Positions 49,401 to 58,206 of a stretch of 64,000 nucleotides of DNA are shown in pieces. The position numbers were made by a program, and so were the translations under genes. This stretch comes from Nonomuraea soli (GTDB taxonomy: Bacteria; Actinomycetota; Actinomycetes; Streptosporangiales; Streptosporangiaceae): contig NZ_JACDUR010000008.1 of assembly GCF_013761175.1 (NCBI RefSeq), positions 62,001 through 126,000 on the forward strand, read 5' to 3'. The notes under the pieces are model-generated. The model was not told the DNA's origin and did no database searches. It worked only from the letters and a program-made list of their open reading frames with translations. Position 1 is the first letter of the stretch. Every line of letters begins with the position of its first letter.

Positions 49401-49428
49401 GTCCCGGCGGGTCCCACGTCAGCGTGGG

Positions 49429-50436
49429 CTAAGCGGGCCGGGTGGTGCTCCCGCGCGGTGTCAGGCGCGCCGCCTCGACCTCGAAGCTGCCCGGCGGCCC
49501 GCCCTCGACCAGGGCGAGCAGCCGCCGGGCGGCGTGCGCCCCGAACGCCGGGATGTCGCGGCTGACGGCCGTCAGCGGCGGCCGCACCACCTGGCACAGC
49601 GGCGAGTCGTCCCACGCCACCAGCGACAGTTCCTCCGGCACCGGCAGGCCCATCTCCTGGGCCACCGACAGGCCCGCCACGGTCATGATGTCGTTGTCGT
49701 AGAGGATCGCCGTGGGCCGGGCGGACGAGCTGAGCAGGCGCCGGGTGGCCCTGGCGCCCTGCTCGCCGGTGTAGTCGGTGTGCACCGTCCAGTGCTCCAG
49801 GTCCGCGCACGCGTCGGCGAAGGCGCGGTCGCGGATCACGGTGTGCATGAGCGAGGGCAGCCCGGCGACGCGGGCGATGCGCCGGTGACCGAGCGCGATC
49901 AGGTAGCCGGTCGTCTCCCGCATGGCCGTCACCTCGTCGGACCAGACCGACGTCAGCGAGCCGGCCACCGAGGGGTGGCCCACCACCACGGCGGGCAGGC
50001 CCAGCTCCTGCAGCGCGGGCACCCGGACGTCGTCGGCGTGCAGGTCGACCAGGATCACGCCGTCGACCCGGCCCTCGCCCCACCAGCGCCGGTAGACCTC
50101 CAGCTCGGCGTGGTGGTCGGGGACGGTCTGCAACATCAGCGCGCACGAGCCGAGCTCGCTCTCGATGCCGCTGATCAGCTCCATGAAGAAGGGCTCCACC
50201 CCGAGGAAGCGCGCCGGCCTGCACACCACGAGGCCGATGGCCTGGGCCCGCGCGCCGCTCAGCGTTCGCGCCGCCAGGCTGGGCTGCCAGCCGATCTCGG
50301 CGGCGATGGCCAGCACCCTGGCGCGTGTCGCCTCCGACACGCCGGGCTGGCCGTTGAGCGCGTAGGAGACCGCGCCCTTGGAGACGCCCGCCCGCCGCGC
50401 GATGTCGGCGATGGTCGGCCGCTTGATGGGTGCCAC
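49429..50436 (-). CDS. LacI-family transcriptional repressor (mannoside utilisation)
   Basis: 335 residues from GTG 50436. HTH and hinge: RPTIADIARRAGVSKGAVSYALNGQPGVSEATRARVLAIAAEIGWQPSLAARTL. Periplasmic-binding-like effector domain follows, ending with a truncated-looking RLTPRGSTTRP typical of the family. Convergent to the esterase and next to the mannosidase, so it probably controls them with a manno-oligosaccharide effector. No ribosome site is visible; it may be leaderless. Confidence 0.88.
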   Translation of the reverse strand: MAPIKRPTIADIARRAGVSKGAVSYALNGQPGVSEATRARVLAIAAEIGWQPSLAARTLSGARAQAIGLVVCRPARFLGVEPFFMELISGIESELGSCALMLQTVPDHHAELEVYRRWWGEGRVDGVILVDLHADDVRVPALQELGLPAVVVGHPSVAGSLTSVWSDEVTAMRETTGYLIALGHRRIARVAGLPSLMHTVIRDRAFADACADLEHWTVHTDYTGEQGARATRRLLSSSARPTAILYDNDIMTVAGLSVAQEMGLPVPEELSLVAWDDSPLCQVVRPPLTAVSRDIPAFGAHAARRLLALVEGGPPGSFEVEAARLTPRGSTTRPA

Positions 50437-50440
50437 GGCA

Positions 50441-50454
50441 CTGAACCGTATCAG
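50441..50454. promoter_or_regulatory. Candidate autoregulatory LacI operator
   Basis: CTGAACCGTATCAG, arms CTGA/TCAG with CG near the centre, directly before the LacI start and between it and the divergent small gene. Shares an 8-base half-site with 45937-45944. Confidence 0.5.
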
Positions 50455-50478
50455 TTCGCCGGATGTCACAGTGGGAGG

Positions 50479-50682
50479 ATGAGAACCTCCTACGTGGTGC
50501 GCATCGAGGTGCCGCTCGAGGAGTTCCGGCGCACGCTCGCCGGGCTCGACGGGGCGGTGCTCCATCGTGAGCTGAGCCCCGGGCGGGTGGTCGTGCTCGG
50601 CGACCGCCCGCTCGGGACCCTGCTGCCCGGGCTGGCCGGGGTGGTCGGCGTCACGGCCGACCTGCCCCGGCCCCTGGACTAG
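50479..50682 (+). CDS. Small I9-propeptide-like protein
   Basis: 67 residues: YVVRIEVPLEEFRRTLAGLD, then VLHRELSPGRVVVLGD and LLPGLAGVVGVTAD. The order (YvV.i.., vlHrel.....vvvl, LlpGlagVvgVtaD) resembles the inhibitor-I9 fold of subtilase propeptides. No signal peptide. It is divergent from lacI and convergent with the subtilase gene that ends at 50694. GGGAGG touches the ATG, so GTG 50494 or 50497 could be the real start. Confidence 0.45.
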   Translation: MRTSYVVRIEVPLEEFRRTLAGLDGAVLHRELSPGRVVVLGDRPLGTLLPGLAGVVGVTADLPRPLD

Positions 50683-50693
50683 CTACGGACCGG

Positions 50694-53600
50694 CTACTGC
50701 ACGGTTATCTTGTCCACCTCCACGGTGATGCCCTTGACCTGCGGGGTCGAGGTGGCCGTGGTGACCGAGTCGGTCCCCGCCAGCACGCCGCGTACCCGCA
50801 TCGTGTAGGTCAGCGAGCCTCCGGGGGCGCCGGGGGTGCTGGTCACGCGCAGGTCGGTGGTGGGCGGACCGGTGATCTGGCCGCCGGCCGTACCCTCGTC
50901 GTTCTCCACGCCGACCGTCAGGCCGTAGCCCGCGGGCGGCGACCCGGGGGCGCTCGGGTAGGCGTAGGTGATGTCCTCGGTGCCGTTGGTCCCGATCCAC
51001 TGCTGGAAGATCTTGAGATCGCTGGTGCCGAAGAGGTTCACCCGCCACTCCACCACGACCCAGGAGTCGACGCCGTCGGTGAGCGTGGCCGCGTAGATGC
51101 CGGGCGCGCCCGTGCCGTCCAGGTCGGTCCAGTAACTGGCCAGGACGTTGTTCGGCCGGGCCGGGCCGGGCAGGTTCTGCGGCTGGAAGGCGATGTCCTC
51201 CCCGCCGGTGGTGCCGCCGATGACGGAGTAGCCGTTCGAGGTGATGCCGAGCCGGTTCCAGGTGCGGCCCGCGAAGACGAACGGCGGGGTGTTCAGGTTG
51301 AGCGCCTGCTCGTCGCCGATCGGCACCGGCGTGACGCCGAACGCGTCGAGCGGGAGGTAGCCGAACAGGCTGCCCTCGGCGATCCCCGGCCGGTCGGGCT
51401 GGCGGGCCGCGAGCGTCTGCTTGGCCGTGGCGATCTGCGAGCCCACCTGGGTGGCCCCGGTCACGCCGTTGAGCCGCAGCCGCGCGCCGAGCGTGCTGAT
51501 CGCGGTGACCTCGGCGTCGGCCAGGGTGCTGTTCTGGACGGTGACCGTGCAGACCGACTCGCCGCTGTTACGCGGGATCGTCGATGGCGCGCACGTCTGG
51601 TCGACCGGCACCGCGCCCTCCTTGCGGACGAACGCGACCGGCAGGTGCAGGTCGCGGTTGCCGCCGACCTGCTTGAAGTTCACCTGGCCGAAGTACTGGC
51701 CGCCCTCGGCCAGTTCCGGCGCCGTGATCACGATGGAGACGGTGACGCTCTTGCCCGGCCGTACGGTGAACGCCGGCGGGAGCACCACGATGCTCGCGCC
51801 CGCGACGGTCTTGCCGGTCGCGACGTAGGCCAGTGTCTTGTCGGTCACGTTGGTGAGGGTGCGCTTGGCGGTGATGACGCCCGGCATGACCGGTGCGTTC
51901 ACCGAGGGGAGGTTGAGGTCGATCCGGTTGAGCGAGTCGGTCTCGGCCGCCACGAAGTTGGCCGCGGTCTCGTCGATGGTCAGGCCGGGGTCGCCCGCCT
52001 TGCTCAGGTCGACGCGGCCGCCGCCGAAGTCGAACGGGTCGGCGGGGGTGGTGCCGTCCTGCTTGACGACGCTGGTCTTGGCGGTGGTCTCCAGAGCCGA
52101 CTTGACCTGGCCCGGCGTCCAGGTGGGATGCAGGGCGAAGATCAGCGCCGCCGAGCCCGCCACGTGCGGCGACGACATCGAGGTGCCCGCGATCGCCTGG
52201 AAGTACTGTCCGGACGGGCCGCCGGTCGGGTCCTCGAGCGTCGGCGTGGTTCCGGCCAGGATGTGCAGGCCGGGCGCGGTCACGTCGGGCTTGAGGAAGT
52301 CGCCTCCCGGACCGCGTGAGGAGAACGTGGTCATCACGTCGCCCTGCCACGTGGTCTTCGTGCCCTGCGTGAACGACGCCTTCGCGGTGCCGGGGTTGGC
52401 CGCCACGAACGCCAGCAGCGTGTCGGTCTCCGGCTTGTTCAGGTGAACGGTCGGCAGCCAGTGGTTGTCGGTCATCACGTCGAGCGGGGTGGTGTTGACC
52501 AGCAGCATGCCGGCCGCGCCGCCCTGCCTGACGTTGAAGCCGCGGATCACCCGTCCTGGACCGCGCTCACAGATCACGATCTTGTTGGTGAAGATGCCGG
52601 GCGGCGCCGGAGTGGTGCATCCCGCGTTGTTGTACGGCGGAGCCGACGCGAGCACGAGCGTCGTGGGAGCCGCCACCCCCGCGGTGATCGTGGCGCCCTT
52701 GACCGTGGCAGAGGAAGAGGCCCCGGTCAGCGTCACGGTCGACTGGAAGGTACGGCTCTGCGTGGAGGCGGCCACCGTGGTCACCCACGGGCTCAGGTGG
52801 TTGACCGTGCCCGCGCCAGGACCGTCGTTGCCGGCCGAGGCCGACACCAGCACGCCGGCCGCGTACGCGTCGAGGAAGGCCAGCTCCACCGGGTCGCTGT
52901 AGGGGTCGGTGCCTCCGGAGATCGAGAAGTTGATCACCCGGACGCCGTCGAGGATCGCCCGGCCGACGGCCTGTGCCGAGTCGGAGGGGAAACAGCCTTC
53001 CACGCCGCAGACCTTGTAGACCGAGACCTGCGCCGCGGGGGCGATGCCGTGAATCGGTCCACGGCTGATGCCGAGCGGGTTGGCGTCGGCGACCGGACCG
53101 CCCGCGGAGGTGGTGGCGGTGTGGGTGCCGTGGCCGTTGGAGTCACGTGCCGAGTCCGGGTAGACCTCGCCGCCGATGACGGCGTTGTAGGTGTCGAGGA
53201 AGGGCGCCCCGCCGATCAGCTTGTTGTTGCAGGTGAAGACGTCGGCGGCCGGGGTGAGCGGGTTGTCGCCGAAGTCGCACACGCGCGGTGTGCCGTCCCT
53301 GGTCGGTCCGGGAGCGGGCAGCCCGCCCGGGTCGGCGAACGACGGGTGCTCCGGCCAGGCGCCGGAGTCGAGGATGCCGACGTTGACGCCCTTGCCCGAC
53401 TGGGAGCTGCCGCCGAGCTTGCCGTAGATCGTCGGCGCGCCGATGAAGGCGGGGCTGGAGTCGGTCAGCATCTGCTCGGGCTTGTCGGACTGGACGGCGG
53501 CGACGCCCGGCAGGGCCAGCAGCCGGCTGCTGGCGTTGGCGGGCAGGCGCAGCGCGATGCCGCCGTAGACGACGCGCAGCCGCTGCCCGACCTGGGCGGC

Positions 53601-54020
53601 GGGCAGTTGCGCCGCCAGAGCGTCCAGGAAGGACTGCTCCACCTTCTCGATGTGCTTGGTGTACTTCTGGGCCGCGTCACTCTTGACGTCCAGCGCCTTG
53701 CCGGTGGCCGCGGGACTCGTGGCGGGCAGGTCCTTCAGGCCGCCCCGGTAGGCGGCGAGGGAGTCGTAGTCCAGCTTGACCACGACGCTGACCGGAGCGG
53801 GAGAGGTGGACCTGAGCAGGGCCTGGTCGCTCTCGGCCAGCTTGCCGGTGGCCGACTTGTCGCCGTCGACCAGCTCGGCGCCGGTCAGTGGAGTGGCCTT
53901 CCAGCTCTTGGACGGCGACGGGGTGGGATCGGCCGATGCCGGCGGGCTCATCGACACGATGAGGACCAGCCCGGCCACGAGGGCGCCTAGGCGCCGGGGT
54001 AACAGGGGAGTGCTCGACAT
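50694..54020 (-). CDS. Large secreted S8 subtilase with PA insert
   Basis: 1108 residues. Signal peptide (about 1-30, ending PPASA); I9 propeptide (~75-185, ALPGVAAVQSDKP); catalytic domain with Asp near 216 (VGILDSGAWPEHPSF), His near 298 (SNGHGTHTATT), oxyanion Asn near 396 (SASAGNDGPG) and Ser near 613 (AGTSMSSPHVAGSAAL); a PA domain is inserted between the last two (~440-560). Fn3-like modules follow, then a C-terminal beta-rich region. No sortase or membrane anchor is seen, so it is released. Confidence 0.94.
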   Translation of the reverse strand: MSSTPLLPRRLGALVAGLVLIVSMSPPASADPTPSPSKSWKATPLTGAELVDGDKSATGKLAESDQALLRSTSPAPVSVVVKLDYDSLAAYRGGLKDLPATSPAATGKALDVKSDAAQKYTKHIEKVEQSFLDALAAQLPAAQVGQRLRVVYGGIALRLPANASSRLLALPGVAAVQSDKPEQMLTDSSPAFIGAPTIYGKLGGSSQSGKGVNVGILDSGAWPEHPSFADPGGLPAPGPTRDGTPRVCDFGDNPLTPAADVFTCNNKLIGGAPFLDTYNAVIGGEVYPDSARDSNGHGTHTATTSAGGPVADANPLGISRGPIHGIAPAAQVSVYKVCGVEGCFPSDSAQAVGRAILDGVRVINFSISGGTDPYSDPVELAFLDAYAAGVLVSASAGNDGPGAGTVNHLSPWVTTVAASTQSRTFQSTVTLTGASSSATVKGATITAGVAAPTTLVLASAPPYNNAGCTTPAPPGIFTNKIVICERGPGRVIRGFNVRQGGAAGMLLVNTTPLDVMTDNHWLPTVHLNKPETDTLLAFVAANPGTAKASFTQGTKTTWQGDVMTTFSSRGPGGDFLKPDVTAPGLHILAGTTPTLEDPTGGPSGQYFQAIAGTSMSSPHVAGSAALIFALHPTWTPGQVKSALETTAKTSVVKQDGTTPADPFDFGGGRVDLSKAGDPGLTIDETAANFVAAETDSLNRIDLNLPSVNAPVMPGVITAKRTLTNVTDKTLAYVATGKTVAGASIVVLPPAFTVRPGKSVTVSIVITAPELAEGGQYFGQVNFKQVGGNRDLHLPVAFVRKEGAVPVDQTCAPSTIPRNSGESVCTVTVQNSTLADAEVTAISTLGARLRLNGVTGATQVGSQIATAKQTLAARQPDRPGIAEGSLFGYLPLDAFGVTPVPIGDEQALNLNTPPFVFAGRTWNRLGITSNGYSVIGGTTGGEDIAFQPQNLPGPARPNNVLASYWTDLDGTGAPGIYAATLTDGVDSWVVVEWRVNLFGTSDLKIFQQWIGTNGTEDITYAYPSAPGSPPAGYGLTVGVENDEGTAGGQITGPPTTDLRVTSTPGAPGGSLTYTMRVRGVLAGTDSVTTATSTPQVKGITVEVDKITVQ

Positions 54021-54028
54021 TGAGAAAA

Positions 54029-54108
54029 CCTCCGCGACGGGGTCTGTGCACCCACGGGAGGCTCGCCGCTTCCACCACGGAGGGAACTCGGCGAACCCTC
54101 CCCGGTGG
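54029..54108 (-). promoter_or_regulatory. Structured 5' leader of the subtilase gene
   Basis: On the minus strand, a hairpin at 54072-54084/54096-54108 (CCACC and GGAGGG with their complements) is followed by a second one where GGAGG, the ribosome site (54029-54033), pairs with 54057-54061, with inner stem 54040-54043/54050-54053. It could mask translation initiation. No known riboswitch consensus was recognised. Confidence 0.45.
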
Positions 54109-54259
54109 GCGACTCAGACGATCAACTCCTGGACGTTATCCCTGCGGCACGCGGTGGCATAGAGCTCCAAGTGGACAGGTTTCTGTCACGAAATTCACGC
54201 GCGTTGTTCGCCCGACGTGGACGCCCGGCGATGCGTGGGACCGCGCTAGGCTCTGCGGC

Positions 54260-55339
54260 ATGATCGACCGGCTCAGCAACCAGATCAAGGACTACGCGTG
54301 GGGTTCGACGAGCGCGATCGCCACGCTGATGGGACGCCCTGTCCCGTCTCCTGGACCTGAGGCGGAGATGTGGCTCGGGGCCCACCCGTCGGGGCCCTCG
54401 ATGCTGAAGCGCCGCGGCGCGAGCCTGTCGCTGCAGCAGGTCGTCGCCGCCGACCCCGAGGCGGAGCTGGGGGCCGCGACGGTGGAGCGGTTCGGGCCGC
54501 GCCTGCCGTACCTCATGAAGCTGATCGCGGTCGGCGCGCCGTTGTCGCTGCAGGTGCACCCGTCGGCCGAGAGGGCACGCGGCGGCCACGAGCAGGGCAC
54601 CTACGTCGACCCCTTCGCCAAGCCCGAGCTGGTGTGCGCGCTGACGCCCTTCACGGCGCTGGCCGGCTTCCGCCACCCGCGCGAGGCGGCCGAGCTCGTC
54701 GGGGCCCTCGGCGTCGCCGCACTGGAGCCGGTGGTGGCCAGGCTCAAGGCGGGCGAGACCCTGCGGGCGCTCAGGCTGCTGCTGGAATGGCCGCACGAGG
54801 AGCGCGCCGGGCTGGTCGAGGCCATCGCGGCGCGTGGCGACGCCATGGTCGGGCTCCTGGCCAGGCTCTACCCCCGCGACCCCGCCGTGCTGGCGCCGCT
54901 GCTGATGCGCCGCCACGAACTGCGCCCCGGCGAGGCGCTGTTCCTCGGCGCGGGCGTGCTCCACGCCTACATCGAGGGCTTCGGCGTGGAGATCATGTCC
55001 GCCTCCGACAACGTGCTGCGCGCGGGCCTGACGCCCAAGCCGATCGACGTCGAGGAACTGCTGGCGGTGACCGAGCCGACGACCCAGCCCCTCGGGGTCG
55101 AGCCCTCCCACCACCTCTACCGGGTGCCCACGCCGGAGTTCGCGCTCGGCAGGGCGGTCAACCCCCGGCTGCGCCTCGACGGCGGCCTGCCGCGCATCCT
55201 GCTGTGCACCGAGGGCGAGGTGCTCGCGGGCAGGCAGCGGCTGGCGGCGGGGGAGTCGGCGTTCGTCAGCGCCTCGGCCGGTGACGTGGAGGTGCACGGC
55301 AGGGGAACGATCTTCTGGGCGCAGCCGAATCTCGTCTGA
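54260..55339 (+). CDS. manA: Mannose-6-phosphate isomerase, class I
   Basis: 359 residues, zinc-dependent cupin isomerase. MIDRLSNQIKDYAWGSTSAIATLMG, ligand motifs GAPLSLQVHPSAERA and KPELVCAL, and catalytic region HAYIEGFGVEIMSASDNVLRAGLTPK are all present. It links mannose-6-phosphate with fructose-6-phosphate, serving both mannose use (mannosidase nearby) and mannosyl-donor synthesis. TAGGCT seven bases before the ATG suggests a leaderless transcript. Confidence 0.94.
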   Translation: MIDRLSNQIKDYAWGSTSAIATLMGRPVPSPGPEAEMWLGAHPSGPSMLKRRGASLSLQQVVAADPEAELGAATVERFGPRLPYLMKLIAVGAPLSLQVHPSAERARGGHEQGTYVDPFAKPELVCALTPFTALAGFRHPREAAELVGALGVAALEPVVARLKAGETLRALRLLLEWPHEERAGLVEAIAARGDAMVGLLARLYPRDPAVLAPLLMRRHELRPGEALFLGAGVLHAYIEGFGVEIMSASDNVLRAGLTPKPIDVEELLAVTEPTTQPLGVEPSHHLYRVPTPEFALGRAVNPRLRLDGGLPRILLCTEGEVLAGRQRLAAGESAFVSASAGDVEVHGRGTIFWAQPNLV

Positions 55340-55412
55340 CGGACACGCGCGACCCGCCCCCTCCGGGGAGACTAGGCTGGTCCCCGCCGTATCCGACTCT
55401 GGAAGAGAGCCC

Positions 55413-55676
55413 ATGAAGACCTTCGATGAACTGTTCGCCGAGCTGTCCGAGAAGGCACGCACCCGGCCCGCGGGCTCGGGCACCGTGGCCGCGCTCGACG
55501 CCGGCGTCCATGCCATCGGCAAAAAGGTCGTGGAGGAGGCGGCGGAATCCTGGATGGCCGCCGAGCACGAGTCCGCCGAGCGGGCCGCGGAGGAGATCTC
55601 TCAGCTCCTCTACCACGTGCAGGTGCTCATGCTCGCCAAGGGCCTCAAGCTCTCCGACGTCTACCGGTGGTTGTGA
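55413..55676 (+). CDS. hisE: Phosphoribosyl-ATP pyrophosphatase
   Basis: 87 residues, all-alpha MazG-like fold: MKTFDELFAELSEKARTRP, KKVVEEAAESWMAAEHES, ERAAEEISQLLYHVQVLML with the acidic metal ligands. Second step of histidine synthesis. The stop overlaps the hisG start (TGATG); the pair is separate from other his genes, as usual in actinobacteria. Confidence 0.95.
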   Translation: MKTFDELFAELSEKARTRPAGSGTVAALDAGVHAIGKKVVEEAAESWMAAEHESAERAAEEISQLLYHVQVLMLAKGLKLSDVYRWL

Positions 55677-56521
55677 TGCTGCGCCTGGCCGTGCCCAACA
55701 AGGGCGCGCTGAACGAAGCCGCCCAGCTCATGCTGAAGGAAGCCGGCTACCGCGGCCGCCGCGACAGCAAGGAACTGGTCGTGGTCGACCAGGACAACGC
55801 CTGCGAGCTGTTCTTCCTGCGTCCGCGCGACATCGCCGTCTACGTCGGCGAGGGCACGCTCGACGCCGGCATCACCGGCCGTGACCTGCTGATCGACTCC
55901 GGCTCGCCCGCCGAGGAGATCATGCCGCTCGGCTTCGGCGGTTCCACCTTCCGCCTGGCCTCCAAGTCCGGCGCGCTGTCGGGCGTGAAGGACCTGGCCG
56001 GGCTGCGGGTGGCCACCGCCTTCCCCGGCCTGCTGGAGCGCTACCTGGCCGACAGCGGCGTCGACGCCCGCGTCATCAAGCTCGACGGCGCGGTCGAGAC
56101 CGCCATCCGGCTGGGTGTCGCCGATGCCATCGCCGACGTCGTCGAGACGGGCACCACGCTGCGCAACGTCGGCCTGGAGGTGTTCGGCGAGCCGATCATG
56201 CGCTCCGAGGCCGTGCTGGTCAAGCAGCACGGATCGCCGGAGACTCCCGGCCTCGACCAGCTCATCCGCCGCCTGCAGGGCGTCATCCACGCCCGCGACT
56301 TCGTCATGATGGACTACGACATCCGCGCCGAGCGGATCGAGGAGGCCATCGCGCTCACCCCCGGGATGGAGGGGCCGACGGTCTCGCCGCTCCATCGCGA
56401 GGGCTGGGTGGCGGTGCGCGCCATGGTCAGGCGCAAGGGACACCAGCAGGTCATGGACCAGCTGTGGGAGATCGGCGCCCGGGCGATCCTGGTCACCGAC
56501 ATCTACGCCTGCCGCATCTAG
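55676..56521 (+). CDS. hisG: ATP phosphoribosyltransferase, long form
   Basis: 281 residues. MLRLAVPNKGALNEAAQLML, VGEGTLDAGITGRDLLIDSG, and the phosphate loop ADAIADVVETGTTLRNVGLEV; the C-terminal ~75 residues form the ACT-like regulatory domain of HisG-L, so histidine feedback is expected and no HisZ is needed. First step of histidine synthesis. GTG 55673 is an alternative start. Confidence 0.95.
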   Translation: MLRLAVPNKGALNEAAQLMLKEAGYRGRRDSKELVVVDQDNACELFFLRPRDIAVYVGEGTLDAGITGRDLLIDSGSPAEEIMPLGFGGSTFRLASKSGALSGVKDLAGLRVATAFPGLLERYLADSGVDARVIKLDGAVETAIRLGVADAIADVVETGTTLRNVGLEVFGEPIMRSEAVLVKQHGSPETPGLDQLIRRLQGVIHARDFVMMDYDIRAERIEEAIALTPGMEGPTVSPLHREGWVAVRAMVRRKGHQQVMDQLWEIGARAILVTDIYACRI

Positions 56522-56540
56522 ACGCGATCGGCTCCAAGCC

Positions 56541-56558
56541 TCACAGTCATCACTGTGA
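56541..56558. promoter_or_regulatory. Inverted repeat TCACAGT-CATC-ACTGTGA
   Basis: Perfect 7-base arms, 20 bases after hisG, overlapping the GTG of the broken carbonic anhydrase gene. Possible operator; its regulator is unknown. Confidence 0.4.
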
Positions 56559-57089
56559 GTAACTTCGCGATCGCGCGACGTGGCCTGCTCGTGGCCGCAG
56601 GGGCGGCGTTCGCCGGCATGGGATTCGCCGGGGGCGTCGCCCTGGGCCGCTCGCAGCCCGCCGTTCCGAGCGAGCCCGCGCCGCACGGGGCGGGCGAGGC
56701 CTGGGCCGCGCTGATGCGCGGCAACGACCGCTGGTCCGGCGGGCGTGGGCGACCTCATGGTGGTCCGTACGGCGGCGCACACGCTCGACCCGCTGGTCAA
56801 GGCGGCCGTGGAGTACGGCCCGCAGCACCTGGGCGTGCCGCTGGTCGTCGTCCTGGGCCACCAGCGCTGCGGCGCGGTCACCGCCGCCCGCGAGGCCATC
56901 CGCGACGGCCGGCGCCTCCACGGCGACCTGCAACGCGTCGTCGACGAGTTGCTGCCCTCCTACCGCGGCGACGTCACCGGGATGATCCAGGCGCACACCC
57001 GGGCGTGCGTGCGCAGGCTCGGCGGCCTCGGCGTCACGGTGATCGGCGCCTACTACTCGCTCGACACCGGCGTCGTGCGTCGGATCTGA
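56555..57089 (+). pseudogene. Beta-carbonic anhydrase gene, deleted and frameshifted
   Basis: The first part reads VSNFAIARRGLLVAAGAAFAG with a Tat-like signal, then EAWAALMRGNDRWSGG. At about 56740 the frame changes and continues GDLMVVRTAAHTLDPLVK, VVVLGHQRCGAVTAAREA and GAYYSLDTGVV. About 40 residues normally between these blocks, holding the first zinc Cys and the Asp-Arg dyad (CxDSR), are missing. The remaining His and Cys cannot form an active site. A deletion plus frame loss is the simple reading; a sequencing error alone would not explain the missing codons. Confidence 0.85.
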
Positions 57090-57151
57090 TCGTTTGCCGT
57101 TCCGGCAACGCGGCTTGCGCTCCGCGGCGGTCGTCCAGCACAGTCGGAGTC

Positions 57152-57757
57152 ATGTTCGACCAGGCCTTCTGGGAGGAGCGTTACAGCTCGGCTCCCGCCA
57201 TCTGGAGCAAGAATCCCAACCCTCAGCTCGTCACCGAGGTGTCGGAGCTCACCCCCGGCACCGCGCTCGACGTCGGGTGCGGCGAGGGCGCCGACGCCCG
57301 CTGGCTCGCCGCACGCGGATGGCGCGTGACCGGCGTGGACATCTCGCCCACCGCCCTCAAGCGCGCCGCCGAGGCCGAGCCCTCGGTGGAGTGGGTGCAC
57401 GCCGACCTCTTCGGCGCCTGGCCCTTCGCCGGGCGCGCCTTCGACCTCGTCTCCGCCCAGTTCATGCACCCGCCGGCCGACGAGCGCGCCGTCCTGTTCG
57501 GCGCGCTGGCCTCGGCCGTGGCGCCCGGAGGGACGCTGCTCATCGTTGGTCACCATCCGCTCGACCTGGAGATGGGCGTGCCCAGGCCGCCGATGCCCGA
57601 GCTGTTCTACACGGCGGAGGACCTCGCGGCGGCGCTCGCCCCAGGGGAGTGGAGCGAGGTGGTCACCGACACCCGGCCCCGGCAGACGACCTACGACGGC
57701 CAGGAGTACACCATCCACGACGCCGTCCTGACCGCCCGCCGCACTCACGCCAGGTAG
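57152..57757 (+). CDS. Class I SAM-dependent methyltransferase
   Basis: 201 residues: FWEERYSSAPAIWSKNPNPQLV, motif I ALDVGCGEGADARWLAARGWRVTGVDIS, then VSAQFMHPPADERAVLFGAL. It resembles tellurite-resistance TehB-like and small-molecule methyltransferases; the substrate is unknown. Its 3' end overlaps the convergent membrane-protein gene by 13 bases. Confidence 0.85.
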   Translation: MFDQAFWEERYSSAPAIWSKNPNPQLVTEVSELTPGTALDVGCGEGADARWLAARGWRVTGVDISPTALKRAAEAEPSVEWVHADLFGAWPFAGRAFDLVSAQFMHPPADERAVLFGALASAVAPGGTLLIVGHHPLDLEMGVPRPPMPELFYTAEDLAAALAPGEWSEVVTDTRPRQTTYDGQEYTIHDAVLTARRTHAR

Positions 57758-58167
57758 ATCGCGACGACCACCGCGGCCACCCCGGCCCTGACGCTCCAGT
57801 GCGCCCGCTCGTCGGTCCCCAGGACGGCCAGCGGGAAGGCGATCGCGCCGCCGAGCACGATCAGGTTCATGCCGGGGGAGTCCATGGTCCACAGCCCGTG
57901 CAGGCAGATCGCCGCCAGCGCCGCCGCCGCCCACGCGGGCCGGATCCGCAGGGCGCGCAGCAGCGGCCACGCGATCGGCAGCGCCACCCAGGGGCCGTGC
58001 TCCCACAGGGCGTCCAGGAGGGCAAGCCATCCGTAGGATCCGCTCGCGAGGCCGGGGAAGACGGCGGCGGTGACGAGGACCAAGGCGATGAGCGCGATGG
58101 GCAACCCGACGCCGAGGAGAGCGGCGAAGACCACGCGTTCGGCCACGGAGCGCTCGGGGGGCGTCAT
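57745..58167 (-). CDS. Small membrane protein of unknown function
   Basis: 140 residues with about four hydrophobic segments (VFAALLGVGLPIALIALVLV, GPWVALPIAWPLL, AAALAAICLHGLW, LIVLGGAIAFPLAVLG). No family recognised. It lies 39 bp after the class V aminotransferase-like gene on the same strand and may be co-transcribed with it. Confidence 0.6.
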   Translation of the reverse strand: MTPPERSVAERVVFAALLGVGLPIALIALVLVTAAVFPGLASGSYGWLALLDALWEHGPWVALPIAWPLLRALRIRPAWAAAALAAICLHGLWTMDSPGMNLIVLGGAIAFPLAVLGTDERAHWSVRAGVAAVVVAIYLA

Positions 58168-58206
58168 GGGCGGTTCGACGACGGAAGATCGGCTTTTGTT
58201 CGCCCG

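Noticed and set aside
49401..49428. Terminator between the esterase and lacI genes
   Set aside because: CCCACG-TCAG-CGTGGG gives only a six-pair stem without a T-run, too weak to list.
54021..54180. c-di-AMP (ydaO-type) riboswitch before the subtilase gene
   Set aside because: The leader is structured, but the conserved GGGGGACCCA and GGGGTGAATC segments of that class are not present.
56555..57089. Programmed frameshift in the carbonic anhydrase gene
   Set aside because: No slippery site is evident at the junction, and about 40 conserved residues are missing, which a frameshift would not remove.
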